Positions 10,690-21,811 of a DNA stretch of 64,000 bases are shown here, one piece after another. The translations under genes were made by a program, and so were the position numbers. Source of the DNA: Isoetes taiwanensis (Eukaryota > Streptophyta > Lycopodiopsida > Isoetales > Isoetaceae); the NCBI GenBank assembly GCA_021234155.1, contig JAJEKV010000099.1, positions 1,698,297 through 1,762,296 on the forward strand. The letters are read 5' to 3'. Below the pieces are notes generated by a model. That model did no database searches, had not been told where the DNA came from, and saw nothing but the letters and a program-made list of their open reading frames with translations. Position 1 is the stretch's first letter. Each line of letters opens with the position of its first letter.

Positions 10690-13500
10690 TGCAAAAGCTG
10701 CACTAGCACCTTTAACCCTGTGATTTATCTTCTTCATGGGAAATTTAGCTCCAATAACAGATCTACTGGTACCAATACTTTCTATCATCCAACAGCCTTA
10801 TATTTGTTATGGCAACTTGGTCATTTCTGATAATAGTAAGTCTGATATGATCGTGTCACCGTGATGATGCTCATTCTTGTAATCATCAATGACCGCTTGA
10901 TCCAATACATGCTTTTCTCTAGTGCAAGCAAGAACATAGTATGGCACATCTTCCTCATTACTGTGAAGAGCAAAAAGAAGCAAAATTATCACCAAATCAG
11001 ATCACATCATGTAACTCCTCTACCTCATTTGCAAACATTGCGCTTCGATTCCAATTTCATCTTCAAAGATGTGCACATGGGACTAGCTTCTTCAATGTCC
11101 ACTTTCCATGTTGTTGAATAGACTCACATGCTCAAGCATTCAAAGTTTATGCAGTAATCGCAAAAACAAGATAGTGGTCTAACCATCAAGTAAGGTTGAT
11201 CCTCCGAACTTATGGAAGATACACAAAGCCGCCTTTGGACACTGTGAAGGGGTTGCACATCAAATGGCTTTGACCTGTCAATCTTAGCCTCCTTCACTTC
11301 CCAATACACCCTACTTAACTTGAGATTTCTTGTTTAAAACAAACATGCATCATGAGCACCCTTTATTTCAATCCCATGCTCTCTTCTTTTGCTCATCGGC
11401 CAAGAGTTGCTTGGCCTTGGCAGCCTCTCCATCATGTTCCCCTTCCCATGCCCCGATCCAAGAAATTCCATTGTACACTAATGCCAGTCGACAATGGTAC
11501 CGTGATATGAAGTAGAATGATCTTCTCAATTTGAACCGAAAGCAAAGACAAACCATCCGACCACACGAGATGATACCGCATGTGAGATCCTCCATTCTCT
11601 TTCAACCATCAAGATGAAGTTGAAATGCATGTTGTACAAAATGTGTGTCATGACTTCTATCATCGAAACATATAAGGAACAGTCAAGCAGAACTTACCAT
11701 TTACCTTTGAAGAGAGTGATGTGTACCAAAATAGTGATCCGATCCGCATTCCAATGTTCGATCGCACTTCTTTGAAGGGTCGCAATGTGTAATTTTCTCG
11801 CAAAGTCTACTACCGATATCACGTAATCATCTCTTAGACTCAATGTTTCTCCTAAATTCCTTGCTCGCCAATGAGTCGCAAAGTTGTGATGCACAAACTT
11901 TTCATGTGATCAAACATGGCAGATAGCATGAAAGGAGCATCCGCTTGCTTCTCCACCAATCTTAGTCTTCTAGAAGTGCCCTTCCTTGACTTCTCGCCCA
12001 TATAACAAGAAGCCCCGCCATTTAACATCATCTTCATTATTCGATTACCTCTTTTGGACATAAGGGAATCTTTTGCTTACCACATTTTTCACAATCCCCC
12101 TTATGCACTTCTCGATTGTGCCACTCTTCCCCTTTCCTCTTTTTGGCAAACCATTTCTCTCCAAAGAGTGCTAACATTACAAAATGTAAGCTTTTTGTGC
12201 CCGACAAACCCCATCATGTGTACCAACAAAGACATACATCACAATTGCAACCTAATTTATGTGAAACTTCAAATTTCATAGAGTTGAAAGCTTTTCTGAA
12301 ATTTCTCTGCTTGTTCATGCTTGACACAACAAAGAAGTGTTTTCTCCTTCAATTTCCTTATGCAACTTGGTTTCAGTGTATTCAAACATTCTAATACCAA
12401 CATCCAGATCCGATTCTCCTCCACAAACCGCTTCATACAAATTTCAAACATTACATTGCAAAAGAAAATAGGTAAGTTGGAGAAGACTGTGCATTGAATA
12501 CCTTACATATCCAGTACATAAGTAAGAAATACTATGTATACCAGTACATATCAGTTGTACATGTAAAAAGATTTGATTGAATCTATACATATTCAGTACA
12601 TATGTACAGTAGATTATGTATAGTATCAATTTATAGCACATTTAATCCTACATCCTTACACTATGTACATATATATCACATAATATACATGAAATACTTC
12701 CAAGAGCAAGTAGATGACCCTATAAACCTCATTTACATGTACAATATAGCAAGCAAAACAGACCGAAAAGGATACATCAAAGCAAGTAAACTAAGATTAG
12801 TAGAGGAGTTCACATATGTGCATGAAAATGTACATGAAAACAACAAAGAAACTGAAATGTAATAGTTTATTTGACAAAAGCTTTAATAATTGAGGAATGT
12901 CAAGATACTGGATTGCCTCGCTTCTTTTTTTCCTCACATCCCTGCATACTTTGGTGAAACCTTGGTGTTGTTAGTTTAAACGGATGACTTTTAGCTTGGT
13001 TTCTTCATCCAAACGATCAGATCTAGCCTTCCCCGCCGCTAATGCCCAAATGTTTGAACCAAAGAATTGCCATTCTCTTCTTTCTCGCTAGCAAAGATAT
13101 GAAAGATTTCGGGATGGCATTTGAGCATCTTGCAAGCAATTCCCTTTTGCTTCAAATCACCATTTTTCCCCACAACCATTGATAAACTGAAAGTGCTTGG
13201 CAGCCAATTTATCACCACTATTAGAGCATTTTACCTCTTCCAATCCATCCTTAAGGTTTTCTAAAATTGCATGCTTGACCACCGCTGTGAAGGCAACCCA
13301 ATCATGTGTTCAAAAGCTCCAATAGCCTCGTGGATCTTGCAAGAATCTAGAAGCAAATAAGTACCTTTGATTAGGATCCAGAGATTCATCTTCTTTTCTC
13401 ATAACAAGAATAAAGATTTTGCACACCGGTCCTTATTTTTTGGTAACATACCTTGAGGATGTACTACCCTTTTCGATTTCGCTTATCATGCTCGCCATCT
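10690..13500 (-). pseudogene. Transposase-like DFAxNY/SDG protein gene, copy 1
   Basis: Reading from high to low coordinates: a short first exon with ATG near 13497 (MASMISEIEKG) ends at donor CAAG/GTATG (13453). Then come DWVAFTAVVKHAILENLK (about 13310-13255), FWLNNTKVSP (about 12980-12950), a Cys-pair motif CEKCGKQK (about 12098-12075), a VVDFA motif followed by a frame-shifted NYTL (about 11815-11785), HWN..ITILVHITLFK (about 11755-11700), VWSDG (about 11566-11552), EHDGEAAKAKQLLADEQKKRAW (about 11440-11372), PFDVQPLHSVQRR (about 11270-11235) and a CFCDYC motif (about 11165-11145). The order DFAENY, SDD-HD, SDG, HGKG-DG recalls uncharacterised, transposon-associated proteins found in animals and plants; spaced acidic residues suggest an RNase H-like nuclease, which is inference. 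Several frameshifts are present. It converges on the plus-strand genes. Confidence 0.5.
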
Positions 13501-13589
13501 TCTTTTTCCTTTTCTCATCTCTCCCACTTTTCAAATTATCGCGATGCCACCGTTGTTTACTTCTTCACAATTTTGACACCACTGGATGC

Positions 13590-13735
13590 CATCCGATGTT
13601 TGCCACATTCGGGCCAAAATCACCGTGATTGCATGTTTTCCCTCGACGCCACATTCGTTTCAAAATCACCAGATTGCATGTTTTCCCGACGCTACATTCG
13701 GGCCAAAATCACCGATTGCATGTTTTCCCGATCCC
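13590..13735 (+). repeat. About 45-bp tandem repeat, three units, copy 1
   Basis: Three imperfect units of the form GCCACATTCG..(T/C)CAAAATCACC..GATTGCATGTTTTCC. They lie just upstream of the start of the minus-strand transposase-like gene. The same three units occur at about 40470-40610. Confidence 0.75.
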
Positions 13736-14050
13736 GAAAAAATTCAAATTGTGTTCTACTTTCTTGGTTCGATCCGGGAATTTTCTTTGGAAGGAAATTT
13801 TTCGAGGGAATTTTCCCGAGGAAATTGAGGGAGAAATTTCCTCCAGAGTTTCGTGATCAACCGCCGCCTCTACTGGGCCATAACTATAAACAAACGGGAA
13901 TTTTGCCCCCTTTTAAATATATAAGACAAAATTTATACATGAAATAAGTACATTTAAAATTCAACAACCCGCTCAAAAGTTTACATGAATTGCCCCTAAT
14001 GTATGACACCCTAACGTGCTTTTTACCCCTTTTAGTTGATGTAGAAAATG
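13736..14050. other. No gene; GAAATTTTC-rich promoter-side sequence
   Basis: A purine-rich stretch of repeated GGAAATTTT/GGGAATTTTCC phrases (13790-13850) is followed by AT-rich sequence. By position it would be the promoter side of the minus-strand gene. No coding signal is seen. Confidence 0.4.
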
Positions 14051-14058
14051 CGTAATAG

Positions 14059-14950
14059 GAGTGTGACTTATGCTTTCTAAATTTTTGGAGACATTCACAA
14101 CTCCATGCAAGAAGATGCTTATAAGAGTTAGATTCACACCGCCTCCTCAGAGCTCTTTTTGCATTGAAAAGCTATCTTTGGTTGGTAGTATTAAGGCAAT
14201 TGAATAAAAATAAGAGAAATTTTGAACTTCATCTTCTAGTAAGCAAGAACGTATATTTTTCCTCTTCATTTTGCTTTTTGTATTTGTTATTTTGTTTTTC
14301 CTTCTTATAATGAGATTTGTCAACTACATTTGCTAGATTCAGCTTATATCAAGAGAAAAGACACTTTTAGCGATCTAGAAGATAGAACGACCGGTTTTAA
14401 GTATATAGCTTAAAGAAAGTTGAGAGGACATCAATGTAAAAAAGAGGAACCAGTGCCAATATCCCGTGGTCTACCTTTGTGTCACTTTTCTTTGTGGTGC
14501 TAGTCTCGATTCTCGATATTTGCTTGTTGCTCTATTTTGATACAAAATTGTTGGATGAGTAGCATTATGACTCATGCTTATTAATTTGTGGAGACTTTAC
14601 AAGTCCGTAAGAAGACTCTCGATTCACAACCGGCCGCTTGTGGTTCTTTTGCATTTAACATCTATTTTGATAGGTAGTACCGAGGCATCTTGAATAAAAA
14701 TAGGTGAAATTTTGAACTTAGTTTTTAATAAGTTTAGAAGGTACAATTCTCTTCATTTCACTTTCTGATGTTTTCCTTCTTATATTTAGACTTGCCAACT
14801 ACATTTGTCAGATTCATATTAGGAAAAAAGACAGCTCTTTAGCTTCCACAAATTTTGATCTAAAAGCTAGACAACTTAAAGATGGTGGGTTTATGATATA
14901 GCTTTAGAAAGTTGAGAGGACATTTATGTAAAGAAGAGGACATTTAGGTG
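14059..14950 (+). repeat. Degenerate 0.5-kb tandem repeat, two units, copy 1
   Basis: Unit 1 (about 14059-14450) and unit 2 (about 14564-14950) share, in order, GACTTATGCTT / GACTCATGCTT, GGAGACATTCACAA / GGAGACTTTACAA, GTGAAATTTTGAACTT-like phrases, TTTTCCTTCTTATA, CCAACTACATTTG, and AAAGTTGAGAGGACAT. The spacing is about 500 bases. There is no coding signal. It is also seen in block R2 (40915-41820). Confidence 0.65.
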
Positions 14951-14999
14951 GCCAGAGCGTATTATCTTGAACAAAAAAAAAAAGGGAATGTATTTTTTA

Positions 15000-15345
15000 A
15001 TATCTGTCATAATTGTTTCAATGATATGGAAATGTATAATGTGTATGACTGGAAACGAAACTCTAATAGGTGGTTGTGTTGTCTAGCACATGAAACCGCT
15101 ATGTTACTTTTAAGTATATAATTAAAGAAGGTTTGGCGGCTTTTAATATTTGTCACAATAGCTTTGATGATATAAAAGCATGTCTATAACTGGAAGCAAA
15201 ACTCGAATAGTAGTTATGCTGCCTAGAAGCATAGAACCATGAGTACCGAGCTAGCAAGATTGTTGTTTACAATATAAAACCTATAAAAAGAAAGTATTGA
15301 TAGCTTTGATCATATGGAAAGCATGTCTATAATCGAAGCAAAACT
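15000..15345 (+). repeat. Three-fold internal repeat before the CIPK fragment, copy 1
   Basis: Three related units near 15015-15080, 15160-15215 and 15300-15358 share a phrase of the type TTTGATGATAT-AAAGCATGTCTATAA..GAAGCAAAACTCGAATAGTAG. The third runs directly into the CIPK-like exon, so part of that exon's first residues come from the repeat. Confidence 0.6.
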
Positions 15346-15440
15346 CGAATAGTAGTTGGTCGTAATGTGGACACCGTGAATGTGTTGCCATTAAAATAGT
15401 GGATAAGGAGAAGGTTTTCCAACGCAAGATGGTTGAGCAG
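15314..15440 (+). pseudogene. CIPK-type kinase N-lobe exon fragment, copy 1 (frameshifted)
   Basis: From the ATG at 15314 the first frame is broken by base changes near 15332 and 15372, after which the frame of VAIKIVDKEKVFQRKMVEQ is recovered (about 15384-15440), followed by the donor GTACATG. This matches kinase subdomain II (VAIK Lys) and the first exon end of plant CBL-interacting protein kinases. The intact version is in copy 2 at 42193-42321. The Gly-rich loop is absent, so it is a captured fragment, not a working kinase. Confidence 0.6.
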
Positions 15441-16085
15441 GTACATGTTCTTTTATAATCTATGTTGGTTTTGCTTTTCGTGATTTTCAAGGCCCAATTA
15501 CTCGCAAATAGTTTCACCTATATAGCATCGATAAGGTGCACGCACGCATCGCTTACATTTGTATCATTATGCTTGCTTCTCGCTTTTTTGATGAGAAAAA
15601 GCAATGAGCTAAAGAGCCCTTTTCGCCATCTCTATTTCTCGATTCTAAACTTTTTGTCCCCGTTGTCCAACATAGCGCACCTGGGCTTTTAGCATACCGG
15701 CACTTATATTTCCAATTTTGAGCTTTGTAGAGGACTAAGACGGTGAGGAGTCCTTTGGTCAAGAAGCCCCCTCCATAACTAGTTTTTTTTAGCTTTGAGG
15801 ACGAAAGGTGTTGAAGCCGGGCTTCGTAAAAGTAAGAAGAAAGCAGTGTTTGTTATCGGGCATGGCTCAGTCATAAGCACAAGGCCTTCAAGGCCATGAA
15901 GGCGTAGGATTCTTGAGCCCGTGAGGATGCAATTCATCTTGAGGTTCTAATCGCGGTAACATAGCCTTTGGAGCCACACTTCAGAGGCACCGTGGTAACG
16001 CCGGGCTTGGATGTCCGGATGTATTGGTATATAGTGTGTTGTCTTGTATTTATTGTGCACTTCACAATTCAATGTACTTTTTCAC
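15441..16085 (+). other. Intron-like and weakly coding sequence after the CIPK fragment
   Basis: It begins at the splice donor of the CIPK-like exon. No further kinase exon is recognised. A Lys/Ser-rich coding-like patch at about 15735-15960 corresponds to the open frame at 42615-42824 in copy 2 but is broken here. Confidence 0.3.
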
Positions 16086-16129
16086 ACTAAAAATAACATG
16101 TGAACCCCGATGGTTTTGGCACCTGATTT

Positions 16130-16600
16130 GGGTTGGCCTCCCGTGGAAACCCTTCCAAATTTTGATGGAAACCCTTCCAGAAACCCTTCATGGAAACCCC
16201 TTCATGGAAACCCTTCCTATTTTCCATGGAAACCCTTCCGGCCATTAAAACCAGAGCTTGATGGAGTTCCTTCCTATTTTTCCATGGAAACCCTCCGACT
16301 TCCATGTTTGGAAAATAGGAAGGGTTTCATGGAAAATAGGAAGGGTTTCCATGGAAAATAGGAAGGGTTTCCCATTTGAAAATCTAAGGGTTTCCATGAA
16401 AATGGGAAGGGTTTCCATTTTTTTAAATATTTTTAATATTGACACGTATATTTATGGATCTATGCCTTCAAGACTAACGCCGCCCATTAATGGTGCACGC
16501 CATAAAATATGCACGCCACCCGAGAATTCAAAATTTATTCAATGGAACCCTTCCTATTTTCCAATGGCATGGGAAAAATAGGAAGGGTTTCCTAACGCAG
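16130..16600. repeat. Inverted array of GGAAACCCTTCC, copy 1
   Basis: Forward copies of GGAAACCCTTCC (16143-16290) are followed by reverse-complement copies GGAAGGGTTTCC (16316-16415) and one more forward/reverse pair at about 16540-16592. Spacers are mostly TATTTTCCAT or AAATTTCCAT. The transcript would fold into a long hairpin. Such short motifs in both orientations resemble subterminal repeats of plant DNA transposons, which is a guess from layout. Confidence 0.8.
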
Positions 16601-16745
16601 AAAAATTTTTCTTATCTTGCAACAAATCTTTTTTATCTTGCAACATGGTTGTAATCTACGTCGATCTAATCTTGCAAAAAAATCTTCTTATCTTGCAACA
16701 TTGTTGTAATCTTTATCTTGCAACATGGTTGTAATCTAATACGAT
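16601..16745. repeat. Palindromic minisatellite at the duplication edge, copy 1
   Basis: Repeated units of ATCTTGCAACATGGTTGTAATCT type, each containing the near-palindrome TTGCAAC-ATG-GTTGTAA, alternate with CGATCTAATCTTGCAAAAA. The similarity between the two large copies stops inside this array (about 16740 here, about 43605-43625 in copy 2). Confidence 0.75.
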
Positions 16746-19700
16746 CTAATCTTGCAAAAATCTTCGCTGTACCGGTGAAAAGAAGGCAAAACATACGATT
16801 TTTCCAAATTCGGAGCAAAAGCACTGCCGGAAATCCGCAACCCCGGTGGTGACCGTAAGTTGAAGCGTGCAAAAATGGACTGAAGTTGCCTCGATAGCTT
16901 TGACCTGGATTTGCTTTAGGGCAGCCTGGTCCAAAGATATTGGAAGGGCGAAGAGGTCATGGAAACCTAAAGCCTCTCGTATCGCGGTGTGAAAGATCGA
17001 ATGGACGGGTCTGGGGATCATCCGAAGCCAGTACCGTAAAGGACCTTCTTTTGAAATATGATATTTTAAATGGCCTGGACCGCAAACGGTGATGGTGGAT
17101 GGATCCAATGTGGGCTGTATCACTTTATGTATATTTTAATGCACTGGATTCCGGTGCTAAAAAGTACGCTATGATTTCATCTTCTAAATGCTCTGCCTTT
17201 CTAAATCCTGCCCGTTAACCGAAGCTTCCTTTCTATTTTCCTTGACCTCTTGTCCTAACTTTGGACATGTTACCTCAACAAATACGGATGATTAACAAAG
17301 CAAAAAGAAAAGGCAAATGTTAATTAAAAAAAGGATAAAGTGCAATTTTTCTCTTAATAATAAAGATAATATGCAAATTTTATTGATTTATATTCAGCCC
17401 TCATCTAACAATTATATAGTTCTCACTTTAAAAAAAATCTTCATTTTATTTAATCACCATACTAGTTATTATTTTACTCTATTATATCTATTTTATCTTA
17501 TTCTGCTGATTGGGTCCATTGGCCGATTGGCCCCTGCTGTAGACAATAATACAATCATTCACTGATTCAATTACATTTCATTTAGTTTATCTATCGCTTA
17601 TTTATTCGAGTTATTTTTATAAGTGATGCTATTTTACATCCCTCTGAGATGAAATTGGTTTGATCCCATTAAATCATAAGTGCGTGCGCACAACACGACG
17701 CCCATATCCTACCGCTTCAAATATTATGTGTAAAATTGTTTGTAAGTAATACCATATTATTCGAACTGGTAAGCTGCCCGCTACATCACAACAGGTTGTC
17801 ACCTCCTCCTCTTCACCAATGTTGAGGACCACAACAACACCCATCATAGTGGCGCAATTGTTTCACACACTTTTTCTACGAAACCCCTAATGTCTTGTCC
17901 CTGTGTTCATTAATACTAACCAGCACCAACCTGCAAAATTTGACCTTCTAGAAATAGTAGTTGGCTTATATGCCTTTAAAGCACAATAGTAACTTACTAT
18001 ATATATCCACATATTACAGCACAAATGAATGTTGGTTGAGTTTCTTTGTGTTTGATAAAGCAATGGTGGGCTATATACACATATATAATAAAAAACTCCC
18101 TTTTATGTTATCTGGTAATTAATCATTCGGGCCTCAGCCAAAAATAATTATTCTTCCTTTGAAGCAACACCTCAGTTGGGGTCCGGATCGCACTGCTTAG
18201 TGTGCCTCATGGCCATCTAAGCCAAGGAAAATTGTCCTTGTCTCTAGGAATTGCGCCAAGGGCAATGCAATATTATATAAGTAGCTACCCAATGATTTAA
18301 GGAACTTATAAATAAACTCCCTATGGTCATTGAATAGTGGTATTAAGAGCCGCTTCATTCTTATTTTGTCTTGACTAAGCCATGAGCTCGCAACATTCAT
18401 ATGAGCCTGTGCCACCGTAACTCTGCATGTTTGTGTCTATGCTTAGCTGTAAAATGATGGCACCCCTTTTATACTATAAAGGAATCTGGCTGTGAGGCGC
18501 TTGCAAACTATGTGAAAATTATATAATAAATGTAGCCAAGTTCTGATTTGAAGTATGGGTTGATGAACCAATCATGCACCGTTGTCAGCCTGAGGCCATC
18601 TTTACGTGCCAGCGCCGTAAAAGACAAATGCCCTGACATTATTTAGGGCGCTTAAATTGATAATGCCTCGGCTTACATTCATATGCTGCTGGAATAAGTA
18701 AGCCAATTTGAATGTGTTTGCGCTACATCCGCTTATCAAGCTTTGGAATAGATGCAATATGCCATGTCCAGCTTCTTTCTTGCATCGAATCTTTCCGCTA
18801 GCTTTTGTCGCTATCTATCTTGCAATATTGGTATTTCTGCTTGCTGGTCTTGCAAAAAAAGTAATGCTAGTAAGTGTGATAAAAATATTGGTCATTTTAA
18901 TACATATACATTTTAGAAATGTATAATACAATTACCGCAATTTTGGTTTTTCGAATCCAAAAATAGGCAATGGAAAATTCCCTCCAATTCTTCCCTTCGC
19001 TCTTGCTCTTTTGTCCCTTGATCTCTCTCGCTTTTACCCCTCATGATCCCAAGAGACTCACCCTGCGTGTGTTTAATTAAAGCACGCTTTTCCCAAGTCG
19101 CTTTTCATTCTCACCAAATCAAAATGTGTAATCGCTCTTTCCCCTAGTTTTTCTTTCTTTCCGCTTTTTAATTTATTACTTTAGGTTTTTGTTTACATGT
19201 GCAAGCTCTTTATTGTTGCACCTTTTAGGACAAATAATTAAAAGATATTTGTTGTTGCATTGTGTATAGACAATGGCAAAGACGCTTGGGGGTCTGTTCT
19301 AGGCCAAGTAAAGATGCGGGAGGACCCCTGATCTAATAGAGAATCCGGGACTATGTCACACCACCTGATTTGCAAAGAAAATGTAAGGATAACCGACACT
19401 CTTACCTGGTTGAGGTTATAGTACAAATGGCCTTTGGCCCAATATAGACAATACCTCGGACCGATTTCGCGTGCGTCGGATTCTTAAAGCGAGGCCCCCG
19501 ATGGTGAAATCGGCAAGTAAGTTCTCAAAGCCTCCGGAAATCACGCCGACGCTGACGCGCGTGTGCATGGGCCATCACTTGTATCCCCAGCCGCCCCGCC
19601 GGGCGCGGGTCTTTGTCTCGCGCGGGTCTGGGGCTTGGCCTCACGCAGCTCTTGATCTATCGACCCGCCGTTGTGATCCTTGGCCCGAATTTGGTCCGTC

Positions 19701-20064
19701 AGAGTGATGCTGAATAGTCCCGTAATTGTGAGATACCGTGACTAACAAAGACAATTCAAAAGAAGAGGCCGCCTCGCGATCGCCCAAAATCTCCTGTGGC
19801 TTCCAAAAGCAGAAACATTTGAAGTTCGAAGTCCTCGGGCCGTAGTGAATTTGGTGAACCCAAAATGAGAAACAGATTTTCCTCGCAGAAGGGACGCGTA
19901 GAAATTCAAGGAAAAATTTTAAAAGAAAGTGGCCAAACTTCTTTAGTGACGTAAGTTTGGGGATCTGGGCGGAACCTACTAAAAGTAATTTTGAATATTG
20001 ATGTGGGCGATTTTGAGCCGCGAAGTTAAAGACCAGCAGAATTCTCCTTTTCAAGTGGTATCGA
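16741..20064. other. 3.3 kb without a recognisable gene (left flank of E2)
   Basis: The sequence is AT-rich at 17300-19250, including an 18020-18110 ATATAT stretch, and GC-rich at 19480-19700. Two open minus-strand frames (16746-17123, 125 codons; 19641-20054, 137 codons) have no family features I recognise. Under a tandem duplication this segment should also occur upstream of E1, outside the window. Confidence 0.5.
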
Positions 20065-20069
20065 AGTTT
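20065..20069 (+). other. AGTTT, 5' target-site duplication of E2
   Basis: The five bases immediately before LTR B, identical to 31826-31830 after LTR C. A 5-bp duplication is normal for Ty3/gypsy integrases. Confidence 0.7.
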
Positions 20070-21798
20070 TCTCGACGTTTCCGTGAATATACTTTAAGCA
20101 AATACGTTATTATCTCTCGATCGTTACCATACAAGTCTACCTTAGGTAGCCTTGTGCGCCTCAAAAGTGGCAGGTGCACACCTAAGTTAATTACCTTGTT
20201 TAACTTAGATAACCTTTAGATAAGCGCCCATTTCCCCACATGGCCTTATCCTATTGCAAATCAGCCACACTCCGCCTTTTATCCTAGTGTAAGGTGCCAC
20301 GCGGCATCCCATGTGGACTCATTAATCTATATTGGCTTTTAACCCTAACCTCTAGACCTCTTTTCCCCACCGAGCACTGGGATCTTCATCCATTGCTCAA
20401 ACCTCGCTTCGAGCACCGCTCATTATAGTTCAGCTTTCTCCGAGCAAAGCACAGCCTCGGAAGGTGTGTATGATCGAGGAGCAAGCCTTCGGATCCACGC
20501 CAAGGAGCATGGAGACGCCTGGTGGGATGGGAGAGGACGCCGCCTCGAGGAGTGTAGGTTGAGTAGAGTTCATAAGCAGTTCATCCGGAAGTTAGCACCT
20601 GCATGGTTAAGAAGTCTCGTCATCTGGCAGAGCCACCTTAGGATCTTGTTGAACATCTTGAACCCTAATCGGGCGAAACCCTAACTATTAGTTAGCTATG
20701 TACGCGATTAGGTTGCCGTGATGTTCATATGATATTGATATTGATCAAGTATGATGTATGCGGGATATTGGTTGACTGCGTTGCTCCTCTTGTATCAAAG
20801 GGGGTAGAGACCTAGGGGCCATAGGTACCAGCGCTGCCAGAGATCCCTTTAGTTCCTATTAGCTGGGCGCTGCCTGTGCATAGGAACCCACCTGCTATGG
20901 GAAGCTGCGATGTGATTCAGCACTATGGCCAGTACCCGCCAGAGGTGGTGTAAGATGGGTGGAGGGTGGATCCCCGGCCGAAAGGGGCTTCGGGGATCCC
21001 ATAGTGCGGGCTAGGCTTATGGTCGGTCATTTCTGCGGGTTTGCGCATGGGTCCGGCTACACCCCAAGCAATGGTGTCGCCTCGCCTCAAGAGTTGCAAG
21101 TGTCAGCCTGGCTCTTGTTTTGGGGGTTCACTGCAATTTTAATCGTGGTGGCCGTCAGCTTTACCCTCTAGCCTGCGGGAGCATCTCTGAAGGGAGAGAG
21201 ATGCAACCCCTTCCCACCTCGCCCAATCCTCAGTGAGAGATGCAACCCGAGTAGTCCCAAGGGGCAGGATGCCCCTCGGGATCAAGTGATCCCAAGGCTG
21301 GAGCTCGCCACAGCCTTTGATCTAGCCTTATCCAAGAAGTATGCATTGTGGAGGGGCTGGATGGAGGTCAACTCCTAGCATTTGGTTCTGCCAGCCTGCC
21401 ATTGTTATGACTCTACTCGCTTTATCTTGAGGCCTCCCCAGCCAACTCTCTTATGTGTGTGTCTGAGCCATGTAGGAGCTTCCTCATGTTTTATGGCATA
21501 TGATTGTTCTTTTGTATCTCTCGATATGCGCATTGAGCTACCCTTCGGTAGCATATTGTATCAGACAAGCAGTTCCTCGGAACACTTGCTTGTGCGCTTC
21601 CGCGTGATAGGAGCCTTATAGGGAAGGGGCACGCGAAGACACCTTCGTACTTCCCCGCGCGTACTACGCAAAGGAGAGGATCCAGAGTGCGATAGACGGA
21701 GTGGGGCCCCGGTGGCGGTTAAGCGCTGGAGCTTCCGGACGGGGATTTCTCGCTGAAAGGTAAAATTTCCGTACGTGATATTTAGTGGAGCTGCCACA
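20070..21798 (+). repeat. 5' LTR of E2 (LTR B, 1.73 kb)
   Basis: It aligns with LTRs A and C over its full length and ends GCCACA one base before a tRNA-Met primer-binding site, which makes it a 5' LTR. The first bases read TCTCGACG instead of TGTGACG. The G-box of LTRs A and C reads CACGCG here (about 20297). Confidence 0.9.
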
Positions 21799-21799
21799 A

Positions 21800-21811
21800 T
21801 GGTATCAGAGT
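21800..21811 (+). other. Primer-binding site (initiator tRNA-Met)
   Basis: TGGTATCAGAGT starts one base after the LTR end. It is complementary to the 3' end of plant initiator tRNA-Met (TGGTATCAGAGC type), the usual minus-strand primer of plant gypsy elements. Confidence 0.9.

Larger units (their letters stand above)
5274..16740. mobile_element. Block R1: candidate large DNA transposon with Ulp1-like and transposase-like genes
   Basis: An 11.5-kb block present twice (again at 31826-43620). It contains two plus-strand genes facing a minus-strand gene whose protein resembles a recurrent transposon-associated family, plus arrays of short direct and inverted repeats in the last 700 bases. Ulp1-like genes carried by plant DNA transposons (MULE and CACTA elements) are well known. 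I could not find clear terminal inverted repeats or a target-site duplication for the block, and its left end may lie beyond the chromovirus insertion. Alternatively it is ordinary, repeat-invaded genomic sequence. Confidence 0.4.

Noticed and set aside
13453-13947. 164-codon plus-strand frame
   Set aside because: It runs through the 45-bp minisatellite, whose unit length keeps a frame open by chance; the coding gene here is on the minus strand.
16258-16581. 107-codon frame in the GGAAACCCTTCC array (and its minus-strand partners)
   Set aside because: Repetitive translation of the array, open on both strands; not a gene.
16130-16600. Regularly spaced short repeats that could suggest a CRISPR array
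   Set aside because: Units occur in both orientations with near-identical spacers, there are no cas genes, and the context is a plant genome.
16746-17123. 125-codon minus-strand open frame
   Set aside because: No recognisable domain, no splice or start context, and no second copy to test conservation.
19641-20054. 137-codon minus-strand open frame
   Set aside because: GC-rich chance frame overlapping the left edge of the chromovirus; no domain.
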